The notes under the pieces: generated by a model
Database searches by the model: none
Told to the model about the DNA's origin: nothing
What the model saw: the letters and a program-made list of their open reading frames with translations, nothing else
NCBI GenBank assembly: GCA_900239685.1
Contig: OENT01000369.1
Coordinates: forward strand, 1-64,000
DNA from: Rotaria macrura
Taxonomy: Eukaryota; Rotifera; Eurotatoria; Philodinida; Philodinidae
Length of the DNA stretch: 64,000 nucleotides
Direction of reading: 5' to 3'
In this document: positions 37,301-47,799 of the stretch, in pieces
How positions within the stretch are numbered: the stretch's first letter is position 1
How the letters are laid out: each line of letters opens with the position of its first letter
Position numbers and translations under genes: made by a program

Positions 37301-39156
37301 CAAGGATGCTTATCTGGACCGCATGGATTATTAGGACAGTTAGCTTCGTCAGCTGCATCAAGACAATTCCAAGTCTCGTCACAACGAGTATATGCATTAC
37401 TACACGGCCAATGTTTACAGTCCGTTTCATCAGTGGCATTAATACCATCGATTGCCTTATGCTCAACATAGCCATTGCAGAGTGACCGAAACGATAGAAT
37501 ATTGGACTGTTGAATCATCTGATTAATATGTGCATCTTCCCTATTTTCGCATCTAACTATTTGATTGCCAAGACTATTCGTAGGAATGCATTTGTTTTCT
37601 GATGAACATTTATAGCGATAACGGATGTCTGGCAACGAACAACTATTGTTGATTTTTTCATCATCTCCTAAGAAGCAATCTGCAAAACCATCGAGAAGTC
37701 GATTTAAGCCTATACATTTTGATGAGTTCGCACATCGAAATGGCTTTGATTTTGGACATTGAGTGTCATTGTTCTTTGTTGTCATGCATGAAAGAAACAA
37801 TTCCAGCGTACGTTGTTTCACACTTTTGTGTAGTAATGATTGATCAAGGTTTAACTCCGACCAAGATCGACAGCTTGAGTTGTTCACCCATACTGTTGCC
37901 GGAAGCGATTCGCATAATTGCTGATCGTAGCATACATAATGAGGAAAGAGAAAATTGTTCATGTATATTAAATCATTCGTATTTGTAAGATTATTTGTAT
38001 AGGCAAAGTGAATATGGTTCAGTACTATTGGTTGAGCAGGAAAAAAGAAGAATGTTGGACACTTTTCTCGGATTATTCTTTCGCTCTCATTTTGCTTTAC
38101 GCACTTGATCGAGTCCAGCAATCTGCCATGATCGATACTGTCAACAGTTAAACAAACCAAACTTTTCCAACAATCAAACGATAAATGGAGGTTTGCGTTC
38201 GAAGATAATTTTGCTTGCCATAAAATTATGTTGCGTTTATTCCAACAATCGTGGCTATCGATAGTACACTCCCCATCACCACACGAAAGCATACGCTGAT
38301 TTGGACATGCTGTCTCTTCACAGCGGAATGAAGAATCGTAAAAACAATTAGAGCTATAACTCTGTTCAAAAAGAGTACCAGTCATGCTTTCGTCTGAACG
38401 ATCCATACAATCTGGATTGTATGGATCATCGTTGAAAAAGTTGTTCGGAATACAAAGTCCGTTGTTGCAACGAAATTCATCCGTTGTACATTCGTTTAAA
38501 TCAAGCTCTTCACAGGCAAGTTCGTCCAGGCCACTATCAATACAATCGATCTTTCCGTCACATATTTCTCGCCAGTCTAAACAAGATGGTGATGGACCTC
38601 GATAGCATTCTATAAATGTGTAGCATGATACATTGATAGCTGGAACTTCTACCATTGTTAAAGATTCGTAGACAATCTCATCAAATGATAGTGTCGAGTT
38701 AAATGTATATTGACAGAATTCCCCAAACCATGGTATCGAACAATTATAATATACTTGATTCGACAAAGATTGGTTTAAACCTTCAAGAAATTCTTGATAT
38801 CGTTCAACAACATCAACAGGTGCGTATGATAAATACAATTGTTGACTTGTCACATTTTCACTTCTTAATGTTTCGAATTTTATTAATGTTCCATGAATTA
38901 CTTGGATTTCATTATTTGAAAATGTATCAGAATGCAAGTCAACTGGACGAATACAATAAGCAACCACCTGATTTTTGTTTTTGATATTTTTATCGAGCAT
39001 GATATTTAGAGGCCCATTATGCAGCAAGCAATCATGGTACAATGCACCGTCACTTAGTCGATCTGAGTGATAAAGACGAAACTGAATTTCAGTAGTTAAC
39101 ATTTGCGAAATAATCATTCCGAGAAATAAAACGTCATAGATTATATTAAACGGCAT
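34399..39156 (-). CDS. Large LDLa/EGF-like seven-transmembrane receptor, single exon
   Basis: An intronless 1585-residue cell-surface receptor. A hydrophobic stretch after MPFNIIYDV (residues 1-22) is a likely signal peptide. LDL-receptor class A-like modules appear at about 178-215 (CDGKIDCIDSGLDE), 223-256 (DCMDRSDE), 467-506 (DCFLGDDE), 580-607 and 612-697 (AAGDDE), with the acidic SDE-type calcium-cage ends. EGF-like modules lie at about 791-818, 938-969, 975-1004, 1011-1047 and 1215-1251. Seven hydrophobic helices span 1281-1558: TM1 ~1281-1306, TM3 ~1355-1392 ending in IERAV (ERA in place of DRY), TM6 ~1503-1527, TM7 ~1537-1558. The C-tail is short. This architecture fits a rhodopsin-like G-protein-coupled receptor with a large adhesive ectodomain. 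The ligand is unknown. Lack of introns, unlike the neighbours, suggests retrogene origin or a family that expanded without introns. A TATA-like stretch lies at 39229-39240. Confidence 0.9.
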   Translation of the reverse strand: MPFNIIYDVLFLGMIISQMLTTEIQFRLYHSDRLSDGALYHDCLLHNGPLNIMLDKNIKNKNQVVAYCIRPVDLHSDTFSNNEIQVIHGTLIKFETLRSENVTSQQLYLSYAPVDVVERYQEFLEGLNQSLSNQVYYNCSIPWFGEFCQYTFNSTLSFDEIVYESLTMVEVPAINVSCYTFIECYRGPSPSCLDWREICDGKIDCIDSGLDELACEELDLNECTTDEFRCNNGLCIPNNFFNDDPYNPDCMDRSDESMTGTLFEQSYSSNCFYDSSFRCEETACPNQRMLSCGDGECTIDSHDCWNKRNIILWQAKLSSNANLHLSFDCWKSLVCLTVDSIDHGRLLDSIKCVKQNESERIIREKCPTFFFFPAQPIVLNHIHFAYTNNLTNTNDLIYMNNFLFPHYVCYDQQLCESLPATVWVNNSSCRSWSELNLDQSLLHKSVKQRTLELFLSCMTTKNNDTQCPKSKPFRCANSSKCIGLNRLLDGFADCFLGDDEKINNSCSLPDIRYRYKCSSENKCIPTNSLGNQIVRCENREDAHINQMIQQSNILSFRSLCNGYVEHKAIDGINATDETDCKHWPCSNAYTRCDETWNCLDAADEANCPNNPCGPDKHPCILPYNYTFTCLPLSRINDGHIDCLGSYDELNQCPPSLQPFLCNVYHCLNEKICIPAHAVCDSKRYKNCAAGDDEGDWCTIIYNTSQWRSNFSDSPLSRTFDAQTYISYLQSNTMGVQPVNFMLTNHLIYPVNLYSTDTINFIASTTTEAVRSDNLHTNSNQRSVDSGLNGFCYRGVLIYSSGLKEKSCLCSPSYFGSQCEYQSQRLSLTLQFRTVEWQTLLNFVMMLMDNDTNINSYEQIDYMSVRDCRKKFTFTLLYSKRPKSINHSYYVRIDVFNKMKMEYFVSMFYPIRFSFLPVYRLSLHVNVPLQESLPISKNCPLKCLHGQCTRFANVDKFFCRCFDGFSGISCTIRHHCRCSLGSICVGIVNNRSICICPPNKFGSNCYLKKIACMSNPCPNNSQCIATDENMFESGYFCICPEDFMGLMCEKVETKIEFHFSKHLMIPQAILIHFIVVPPQYDPVRQYPLSDVTQTTIVSKIGYDQSSTVVYYGEKFHMIFLEWNQDYYLALLQHNHTSLVSISITIIPEHRCVSISDLLDIQIQALPTWNRAKYYHIPCQKRSDLVCFYDNDQFMCLCDVDRHANCFKFNYHRVYNCFGYNYCENGGQCYQNNNTCPTVSSCFCTKCYYGTLCQFTSIGFGLSLDSILGYSIWPNIRFFRQPRIVIISACLTIVMLLTAILNGILSITTFRTKRSLEVGCGLYLLASSITSCLTIMMFSLKFLILVISQMSIITNYSFLLVNCIIMDMMLKSLLAIGDWLNACVAIERAVTILIGVNFNKKRSKRIAKRIIFAVCIVTLTSYIHDPIHRHLLEDNSEQRKWCIVRYSSSFQIFVSFINIFHFLVPLSINVIFVLFVIILMARNKFKINRNHTHREHLWQQFHRHKHRLISSFILIIIGMPRLIISFLSECIKSARNPWLYLGGYFLSFMPPLLIFVLFILPSEFYRKQLNEAGTRISTAVYRRFRTE

Positions 39157-39228
39157 TTTTTAGAGACCTGCGGATTGATGTAGCATCACAATTGACTCGG
39201 AGTTTTTTCTTCTTATATGATTCCCTAC

Positions 39229-39240
39229 TATATATATAAT
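39229..39240 (-). promoter_or_regulatory. TATA-like element upstream of the 7TM receptor
   Basis: On the minus strand this is a TATATATA tract about 75 nt upstream of the receptor ATG (39156), a plausible TATA box. It could also be just one of the many TA runs in this AT-rich DNA. Confidence 0.35.
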
Positions 39241-41806
39241 TGTTGGATATTAGATTTTCAACTACTATCAATCATTCATTGACTATGTCTACAAATCTCC
39301 ATTCCAACATCAAAGTCAGGCGTGTCACATTCACGATCAATAATAGGAGAGAGCGGCTTACGTCATTAGCATATATTAAAAATCTTTCGTAGCCTAATAA
39401 TCATAAACTAGATTGTCGATTCATCATCTTCTTTTAGGTCCTGAATAATATTTCATTTTAACAATGGCGCAGATATGTGTGATTGATCTAAGTAAAAGAA
39501 AAAAAGGCGAATCAATTAAGACAGGTTAAATGCACAATGAAAAATCGAGCATTTTTTTTCATAACTTAAATATCTCTTTTATTTTTCAACATTAAAAAAA
39601 AACTTTTTTCACAAACTATACGTAGAGTAAATTCCATCGCTGGTAGATGTGTAATTTCGTTGTTGTAAGCTGACTAAAGCCATAGTTGGAGCTAATTTTC
39701 GCTATATCGATATAACATCATTTATTAATTATCTGTTGTATTGTGTCAGGAAATCTTTTCGACAACGAATAGACAAAATGTTTGTCCGTCATATTCGACT
39801 ATTTCAAATGTTTGTATGGATTCTAGTTTTAGTGTAAGTGCGGTGGAGACAGTGCTTGAACCGATCCGGACAATACCGGAAATTCACCGGTTGAAATTTA
39901 AAAAAAGCTAATTTCATTGTCTTTGTTTTTGTGTGTTAGGAGAGAAGGAAATAGATGAATTAGATACCAGAAACACTCGAATGGACAGAAAAAAGAGGGA
40001 AGTTAGAAAGAGAAACAAATGAGTGTCGCCACCCGCCCCCCCCCCCCATCTCTTCATTAAAAATGATAGAAATCAGTGTATTACTCTATTACAGACATGT
40101 CAACGAGCATTATATTATCGTCATATATCAGAGTGTTGTTTACGGTTTATTTCAATGTTTATAATAAGAAAAATCAACAACGAAAGATTGAAACTAGCGA
40201 GCTATAGCAACAATAAAAACAAAAAATAGGGTACCCATCAGGGAAAGAAGATACGAACGAAACTCGTGATATTACATTTCCTGTGTTTTCTATTAGCATT
40301 ATGAAGTTATAGATGTATGAGTTCCAGATTTTAGCCCCAGCAGGACTGCGCGAACAAGCGTTCTCTATCAGAATACTAATAAACGTGTTCAACACATATT
40401 TTTAAATCCTTTTTCTGAGATTCTATTTAGATAGATTCATTATGATGGATTATCTTTTACATGTGCTCCTAAACTACTTTTTATTTCGAGCGATTTTTTC
40501 GAAAAATCGACAGTTTTTCACCGAAATTTGATCTATTTAAGACCGATTTATTATCGGCCACTCTAGACCATTTTAAAAATTTCTTACCAATTCCAGCTGT
40601 GCTTGAGCTATCTGTAGTTTACTACATGGGTCGAGTTTTTGCAACAAACATCCGATCGGACTCGAACCTTAGCAAACCAAAAATCAAAAGATATGTTCTA
40701 CCTTAGTAAAAAATTTCAAACTTTTCTTGTATACCATAATAAGAATATTGTTTAGCTTCTTCATTAAATGGCAACAAAAAGAGATTTCATCGGAAATAGG
40801 TTAAAAAGGTGAATACATCAAATGAGTCACGATTTACTCGATGTTTTTCTGCTTCTGAAATCTGCTAGATTTTCCCAAGTAGATGTTTGCTTGTTGATGA
40901 TGAAGGTGAGATGGAACGTCGTACTGACATCAAAAGTCATACTTATTGATACATATGTGAATACCTTTTCCAACACGAAAACTCATGTTCATTTTTATGA
41001 AAGCTCATGCGTCTCTCTATATATGCAATTGTTGGCTAACATGATATCTCAGCATTTGTGTATAAATTTTCAATAAAATCGAATTCTCTTGATAAAACTA
41101 TTTCTGCTTTGCTTAACTTTGATTCCTTCTTAACTTCAGTCTATCGTTCTATTATGAGTTAAAGAGATTTTTTGCTTTCAACTTCTATATGAATAGCGGT
41201 TTGAAAAAGTCACAATTTTGTTAAAATGTCGATATTTAATTTATTGTTCGCTTTGATCCCAGATCGATTCATACATTTTTCAACGGGTTATTTTTTCATT
41301 TATAAATAGAACTCAGTTTGATAACGTGTAGGACGAGATAGAATATTCGATCGAAATTAAAAGTAATGCGTAAAAATAAAAATAGCATATTGCGTTAACT
41401 GACAACCGATATAATGCTGAAGAAGAAGCAATAGACTCGTAAATATTTTACTGACTTATTTTTTTAATATTTTGATAGATCCGAAGAAAACATGCACGCT
41501 TCGTATGTTAGTCCTAACAAGACTACTCTGAAAAAATTTTCTTTTGCCTTCGTTATTAATGATGTTTTTTTAAATCAACTTCGTTTTGATACAGAGAAAA
41601 TAAGATTTACAATACAAGCTTACTTTCTATTATTTTCAATTTTAAATGAAAAAAAAACTGGGGGAAAAGAGAACGACAAATATGGCGATACGTATCTCCC
41701 GTGTGCCATATTCATTATAAAATCGTCAATATTTATTTCTAATTGTACAATATCAAGTTTCTGACTGTCATTCACTCTCATTCATCATTTTTTTCTTCAC
41801 ATCATC
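39241..41806. other. Intergenic sequence
   Basis: No gene is recognised. A C-homopolymer occurs at about 40036-40048. Open frames at 40822-41076 and 41492-41764 are low-complexity and unsupported. The latter lies just upstream of the Ly6-type gene and could be part of its 5' flank. Confidence 0.4.
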
Positions 41807-42356
41807 ATGAAAGCAAATCTGTTTTGTCTAGTATTGTTCTTATTTTTCAACGGTAGGCTCGAAATGAAGAATCGAATACGTGAATTCTATATAATTTCTT
41901 TAAGAAATTTATCGTCTCCATGCTTTGGAATGCTACTCATGCATAACCACCAAAGTGAACACAACGGGTTGTAACGATCCATTCAATAAGAATGGAACAT
42001 TGATCTCAACAAATGATGTTCGAACATCGGATGCAATTTGTACAGTATGTAAAAGATTTCAGATATAAAAGTTTCTATTTGAAATTTTTTGATTAAAGAA
42101 AATGATCGGTAAACTCACCAATGGTACTAAATTTACCTTGCGCAATGCAAGTTCTACTGGCTGTCCAAAAAGATTAGAAAGTTCAGCTATTGTCGGTAAT
42201 GAGACTAACGTTCGAATTCGTGATCTTAAAATTTTCTGTTGTAACAAACATTTATGCAATCGGGCTGTCAATCAATATTCTATTCGATCGAATCTATTTA
42301 TTTTAATGGTATTCATTATTCATGTAATACATATTTTTTCATGGATTTTCAAATAA
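41807..42356 (+). CDS. Ly6/uPAR three-finger, probably GPI-anchored surface protein
   Basis: Exons 41807-41852, 41905-42044 and 42099-42356, with two introns of 52 and 54 bp, encode 147 residues. The first exon is a signal peptide (MKANLFCLVLFLFFNG). The mature part begins LECYSCITT, the typical first Cys-X2-Cys of Ly6/uPAR (three-finger) domains. Further cysteines are spaced through exons 2 and 3, and the domain closes with FCCNKHLCN, the family's CCxxDLCN-type signature. A hydrophobic C-terminal stretch (about 128-145, LFILMVFIIHVIHIF) after a short polar spacer suggests a GPI-attachment signal. Family members are small extracellular ligands or modulators, for example of ion channels; the partner here is unknown. 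Potential N-glycosylation sites are NTT, NGT, NAS and NET. Phases close exactly. Confidence 0.87.
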
Positions 42357-44432
42357 GTAGATAGACAGGCAAGAGCGTCGTATTTGTCGAGTATATTCAT
42401 GAATCGTAATGAAGAAAAAAGAAATTTTTCATTATATCTATAACTTAATAATCATATTTATTCGAGCTGTAAAAACATTGCTTCAACACGTTTACAGAAA
42501 TATAATCATGAAAAATACTTCATCGTTTCAAATCTTCTTGCTTATATTAACTTGAATTGTATCATTAGTTGTTTTTTTTTCACATGGAATGTTTTATCAA
42601 TTTTTATTTCGCATATATCAGCTATCTAGAATAGTATAATAATCAGAAGAATATCAATGAGATTTTTTAAATTGACGGTTTGTAATTTGGTTGAAATCGC
42701 TTCTTATGAACATCCTTGATTGAAATCTATTATGATAGATGTAGATATTGACGGGAAGAATTTTTTTCTATTTCAGTTGTTGTCTTTTAGAAAAAATTGA
42801 TATCCAAGTAAATTAAAGCTATTCATTTTTATTATTCTTTATTTTGTTTCAAACCTTGAAATTCTAGTTAAAAAAATTAAATTTTGAAATCGATCGGAGA
42901 GTTAATATAAAATATTTACTAGATACTTGAAGAAATTTAAGTTTCAACATTCTAAATGAAAAAGATTAAAAATCATGATACGAACACTTTCATATGATAG
43001 TAGCCTTTGATTATTGAAAAACTAAAGTTTTTACTTGTCGGAACCGAGAATTAGTTTTCTTTTTTTGTTCATCATAAAAGAATATTCTTAGAGTAGACAA
43101 GGAAATTTCGAAGCAAAAAGAATAACTTTATCTGTTAAAATACACATTTTCTTGGTTTATCTTAGAAAACTGTTTTTCACCAAAATAATTATTTGCATAT
43201 GTTTTATTCAACAGTTTTTATATATGGACTAGACGTGTTAACACTTCTACATTGTTCATTACACTATAAAACTACTCGGTGAATCGAACGAAGTACTATA
43301 CCGATATCACTTTAATGGAAGGTCAAAGTGTTTTTTGATAACTTTTGTAATAATTTCAAATGTTGATCGGAGATTAAGTCAAAAAGTGAGACAAAGTTAC
43401 TGAATATTGACGATATGTGCATTCATCTTCCAATCATCGCTAGTGATACTCCTGAACGAAATATTGTGGAGTCAAGGATTTTTTCACATTATATTTCGAA
43501 TAGTTCTTATCAAAGTTGGAAATCTATTCAAATCTTTCATTTGGAATAGAAATGATTGGTTCGATTGATCAACAATAGAATCTATTTACCAAGTAATATT
43601 TCAATACTAATACAGTAGTGAACTTTTAAAATTAGTAATTTCATCGACGAGTTAAAATTTATGAAAAGTGATAGTACTCAGAAAGGTTAGTGAAAGAATC
43701 GTTATGAGTTGTATATTATCGAATTCAGCTGACCGTCGTTGATGTTGATAGACAGCACTATAGATTCGCTGCATTGTATAGTAGAAACGAACGAATAGGG
43801 TTATCTATATAAACATGAAAGGTGCACTGAATAGAACAAGTCTTTCTCTACAAGTCTATATCTATACCGTCGTTTGGTCTAAATCTTATATTCGTCTTAC
43901 ACATCTGATTAATTTGAAAACGCTCCAATACAATGGACTATAGTTTCAACAATAAATGATAAGTTGAAGACGAAGATTTTCGTTTTTGTTCCAATCGTCA
44001 TATTATAAGTAAACTTAGAGTTTTACAGCTATTAAAGTGTATTCCACTTTATTTCTCGAATTCATAAAGCATGAAAAAGTTTTAGCATAAACGTTTTGAT
44101 TCATTACCTGAAAGCTCTTTCTATTTCTGCGATTTACTTTTGCAATATTTGGATCATGAGAAAGTTTCGACTACACACTTCTCAAGTCCATAATAAATAT
44201 AAAATGACTTAACCCTTTCCCTCCGACAGGCTTTTTTTAGATGATTTCTGAAAAATTAAGCACTTTAAGTAGAACGGTAACAGTCTAAAATGTCCCTCCC
44301 AAAAATTTCCTACGAAAAAAATGTCTTGATGTAATGTTTTAGTTGATTACTTATTTTCTATTGCTCAATTAAATGTTATTAACACAGATGACGGCTTAAG
44401 AAAATACATATATCGATACATATATTCGTGAC
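42357..44432. other. Intergenic AT-rich sequence
   Basis: I see no coding exon, RNA gene or clear repeat before the transposon at 44433. Confidence 0.4.
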
Positions 44433-44904
44433 CAGCGATACGAAATAGCAGGTGTACCCAGCAAAATCGAAATGTACAGAACCCGTGCTAAATCTCGACT
44501 ACACGTTGTTTCGCACGCTGCTGACAACAGCAAAGTGTTTGTAGAACACTTTGTCTACAAAATTAACACGTTGCATTCTATCGAAAAATTTATTTTTATA
44601 TGAATTAATTCTAATATTAATGGATGTGAAAAAACTGACTATTGAACGATACGACCTTTGCGCTTTATTTTTACAATCAACTTGTGCTACTTTTCGTATT
44701 TTTTTCTTTCTTCTTTTAACATGAAGGGAATAGTTTGTTTAGCAGATATAAAAATGAATTCGTGTTTTTCTAGATGATACCGTAAGTTTCGTTATATACA
44801 CTGTGGTACCTTTTGGTTACAAAAGTAACATGTACCGATACGTTTTGTTCAATAAATCAGAGTGTACGAAACTATTTTGTTTTCTAATTCAATTCGAAAC
44901 GCTG
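44433..44904. mobile_element. hAT-like miniature transposon, copy 2
   Basis: Same family as the copy at 17836-18331: it begins CAGCGATACGAAATAGCAGG and ends TTCAATTCGAAACGCTG, with matching internal sequence throughout (for example ACGATACGACCTTTG and GAACACTTTGTCTACAAA). The flanking 8-mers TTCGTGAC (left) and TTCGCGAT (right) agree at six of eight positions, compatible with a decayed target duplication. It has no coding capacity. Confidence 0.82.
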
Positions 44905-44912
44905 TTCGCGAT

Positions 44913-46970
44913 TTGTTGTAGAGAATTGGACTAGTTCATAAAGAATTCAATAGAAACGAATTAAAGGAAATTTCACAAAACTCACAGCTGTTGTACTATA
45001 CTTTCTTTTTCTGTTTCAAGTGGAAAATGATTTCGAAATTTTATTCTTTTAATTTGTTTTGTGTAGGATAATGTCCTGTACTTAATTCTACGGTTAACTA
45101 GAATCCCTACTTTAGAAAAAAAATTCTAGTGAACAAAGAACATTTTTTTAGGGACATTTTTCACCGTATTCAATAGAACTTGCATGTCCTCAGTATAACC
45201 ATACAATACTTAAAATCTCAGTTTTTAAACTCTTTAAAAAGTTAATAATTAACTCCCCAATTAATTAATTAAAAATTAATTAAATTGCTTCGTTTTTAAT
45301 TTTTTCTGCACGTTGAAGCTCTAGTTTTAATATGTCGTTTCCATTAACTTCCACTTCTGTTGACAGTAAAATATGCGCCAATGGTAAACAAAAGCAAAGA
45401 TGTCGGGAAAACCAAGTGTAAAACCCAGTACAAACAATGGCTTGGCTTTCAGTCAGTAGTAGATCACTGTTATGAATAAAAATATCCTCAATGCACATCA
45501 TTCGACAACAGGAAATCTTAGTGGATAGTTTTTCAACAACAAGTAATACACAATAAAATTCGGTATCAGTAAGAGAATTTCAACAACAGAAAAATTTCTT
45601 ATTTCCAAATGTAATTATATCAGAAGGGAAGTAGTGTATTAACTAATTTTTTTAACCAATTACTAGCTTATTAGAGTCTCTACAAAAATTATTCCAGTCA
45701 TTTTTTGATCGCATATTTAATTACTTTTCAATAGTGATTTTGCAAATGTCCACTGGGATAGACATTGGGAAGTAAAAGAAAGGATTAGGCTGGATATAGG
45801 CGAAAACAAATCAAAAATTATTGTCCTTCATGTATACTTGTTTAAAACAGCTTATTTCTTTTTCTTGCTTATTTCTTTATCTATCATCTATGAATTGTCC
45901 TTCTATTGAAGGGTATATCAATTACAATTTTATGCAAAGTATGTTTTTGCACGTTGCTCTGTTCAAAAGAAAACTGTATGTTTCAACTTTTGATTTTGTA
46001 TTCATTTGGAAGAATATAACACTTGTTATTTCAATTCGAATTATCCTTCTATAATAAATTATATTTTCCGTATTAATATTTAAAAACAATTGTTTTATAA
46101 CAGAAAAAATGACAGTTGCATTTTTCTTTACTACTGATATGAAAGAAAATAAACTTCAATTCAACATATCCAATAGACTCCTTTTGGTTTCTACATCGAT
46201 GCCAGAGTAATAAAGAATCATGAAGTGAAGAAAAAGAAAAATACAACTGTCGTTTTATTCTGTTAGAAATAAGTTTTTTAGCCATAATCCATTGACGAAG
46301 AAAGCAGTTGCTGTCGAAACATTTGTAAATAATAATACTAAAAAATTCTTATGAACGAATAATTCAAATTGGAATAGTAACGGAATGTCTGAAAACGAAA
46401 ATCTAGACGATACGACTTCAGCTGATTCAGGAGAAATCTCAATATTCTCTTGAAATCAGGCAACTGTTCACTATTAAGAGGTTTTTTAATGGCAGTGGGA
46501 CGGAAAAAACATGTCAACAGTCACGAGTAGAGAGGTTCATTCCAAGCAAAAACCAATCAGGTAGATCAATACGTATCCACGAACGGAGTTTTAATCTGTA
46601 ATATTGCTAGAATTCTCTTCAATGTCTAAATTATAGCCATCAATCGTTCGATTTGAGCGATTGTTTCTAGAGAAAGTTTTATTCAACATGATTCATTTAT
46701 GGCAAACATTTGAATTGCGTGATACTTATGCAAGATATCAACATGTTCTCATATCTTATATTAAAAAAGAAAAAATGAAACAAATTCTGTTCCTATCACC
46801 ATTATTCATCATACGCGCATCTGTAGTTTAAATTCGAATTTATTTCAGGAAAACTAATCATGCATATCTCATTTTCTTACATAGAATTTTTCTTAAAATG
46901 ACTATATTAACCAATGATTCATGAAGATAATTTTAAAAGTAAAAATTTTGCTGTCAATTGATGAGTCATC
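44913..46970. other. Intergenic sequence with unsupported open frames
   Basis: The minus-strand frame at 45280-45501 ends EVEVNGNDILKLELQRAEKI and is somewhat protein-like, but I found no partner exons or recognisable family. The frames at 45821-46054 and 46073-46285 look like background. Confidence 0.35.
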
Positions 46971-46977
46971 ATCGTAT

Positions 46978-46986
46978 CTATAAATA
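46978..46986 (+). promoter_or_regulatory. Possible TATA box of the CHMP4 gene
   Basis: CTATAAATA lies about 45-50 nt upstream of the CHMP4 ATG (47031), a plausible TATA box with a very short 5' UTR. Confidence 0.4.
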
Positions 46987-47030
46987 TTATCTACCTGTTT
47001 TCTTCATATCACTTTATTTAAATTATAATC

Positions 47031-47706
47031 ATGAATTTTTTTCAACGTCTATTCGGCAGTACAACGAATGAAAATTCGAATGTCAAGATAACTGATGAAG
47101 CCATTCAGCAATTGTCCGATGTTGAAGAACGTCTTAGTAAGAAACAAGAACATTTAGAATCCCAAATCGAAATAGAAAAAAATCAAGCACTACTTTATTC
47201 AAAACAAGGAAATAGACGTGCTGCTTTAATGGCTTTAAAAAGAAAGAAGACTCATGAAAAAACGTTGAAACAAATTGACGGAACTTTAACAACATTAGAA
47301 ATTCAACGAGAAACTTTACAAAATGCATCTGGTAACATGGAAATCTTACGTGTCATGAAATTAGGAGCTAGTGCTTTAAAACAAGCCAATGACAATTTAG
47401 ATAGTGATGCAGTCAATGAGGTAATGGATGACATAAAAGAACAGCAACAAATCGGTAAAGATTTATTGAATTGAAAATTGATTCATTTTTTTTCATTCTT
47501 TGTCTTTAGCTGATGAAATCGCAATTGCTATATCATCACCAACATTAGATTTACATGACTATACAGAGTTAGAAAGAGAACTAGAAAACCTTGCTCAAGA
47601 TAATGTTGTACACGATACAAAGTTTGAATCGTTACCATCAGTACCGACAACAACCGTAAGCAATCAACCGAATAGTTCACAGAAAGAACTTGAACCATCA
47701 ACTTAA
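47031..47706 (+). CDS. CHMP4: ESCRT-III subunit CHMP4/Snf7
   Basis: Two exons, 47031-47454 and 47510-47706, with a 55-bp intron in phase 1, give 206 residues. Snf7/CHMP4 is the main polymerising subunit of ESCRT-III. It assembles into spiral filaments on membranes in multivesicular-body formation, cytokinesis and membrane repair, and is recruited by ALIX and disassembled by Vps4. Sequence support: N-terminal membrane-inserting FFQRLFG; the charged helical hairpin (residues ~20-95) with AALMALKRKKTHEKTLKQID, characteristic of CHMP4; then IQRETLQNASGN and MKLGASALKQAN; then the acidic helix VNEVMDDIKEQQQIADEIA, which is created by the splice; then AIAISSP and the acidic LERELENLAQ segment. The C-terminus is Ser/Thr/Pro-rich and lacks an obvious vertebrate-type LLEI tail, so ALIX binding is uncertain. 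A poly(A) signal AATAAA is at 47788. Confidence 0.95.
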
Positions 47707-47799
47707 TGGAAGCGAATGTTTGACAAGTATTTTTAATGATATATGTTTTATTCTTTTCTATGAATTTATTTCTTTTTTCTTATTAAAAATAAATTGAAA

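Noticed and set aside
40640..40690. Possible tRNA-like B box (minus strand GGTTCGAGTCC)
   Set aside because: No matching A box, acceptor stem or anticodon arm could be found at the required distance.
47031..47474. Single-exon 147-residue CHMP4
   Set aside because: The stop at 47472 lies in an intron. Splicing 47454 to 47510 recovers the conserved IADEIAIAIS segment and acidic tail.
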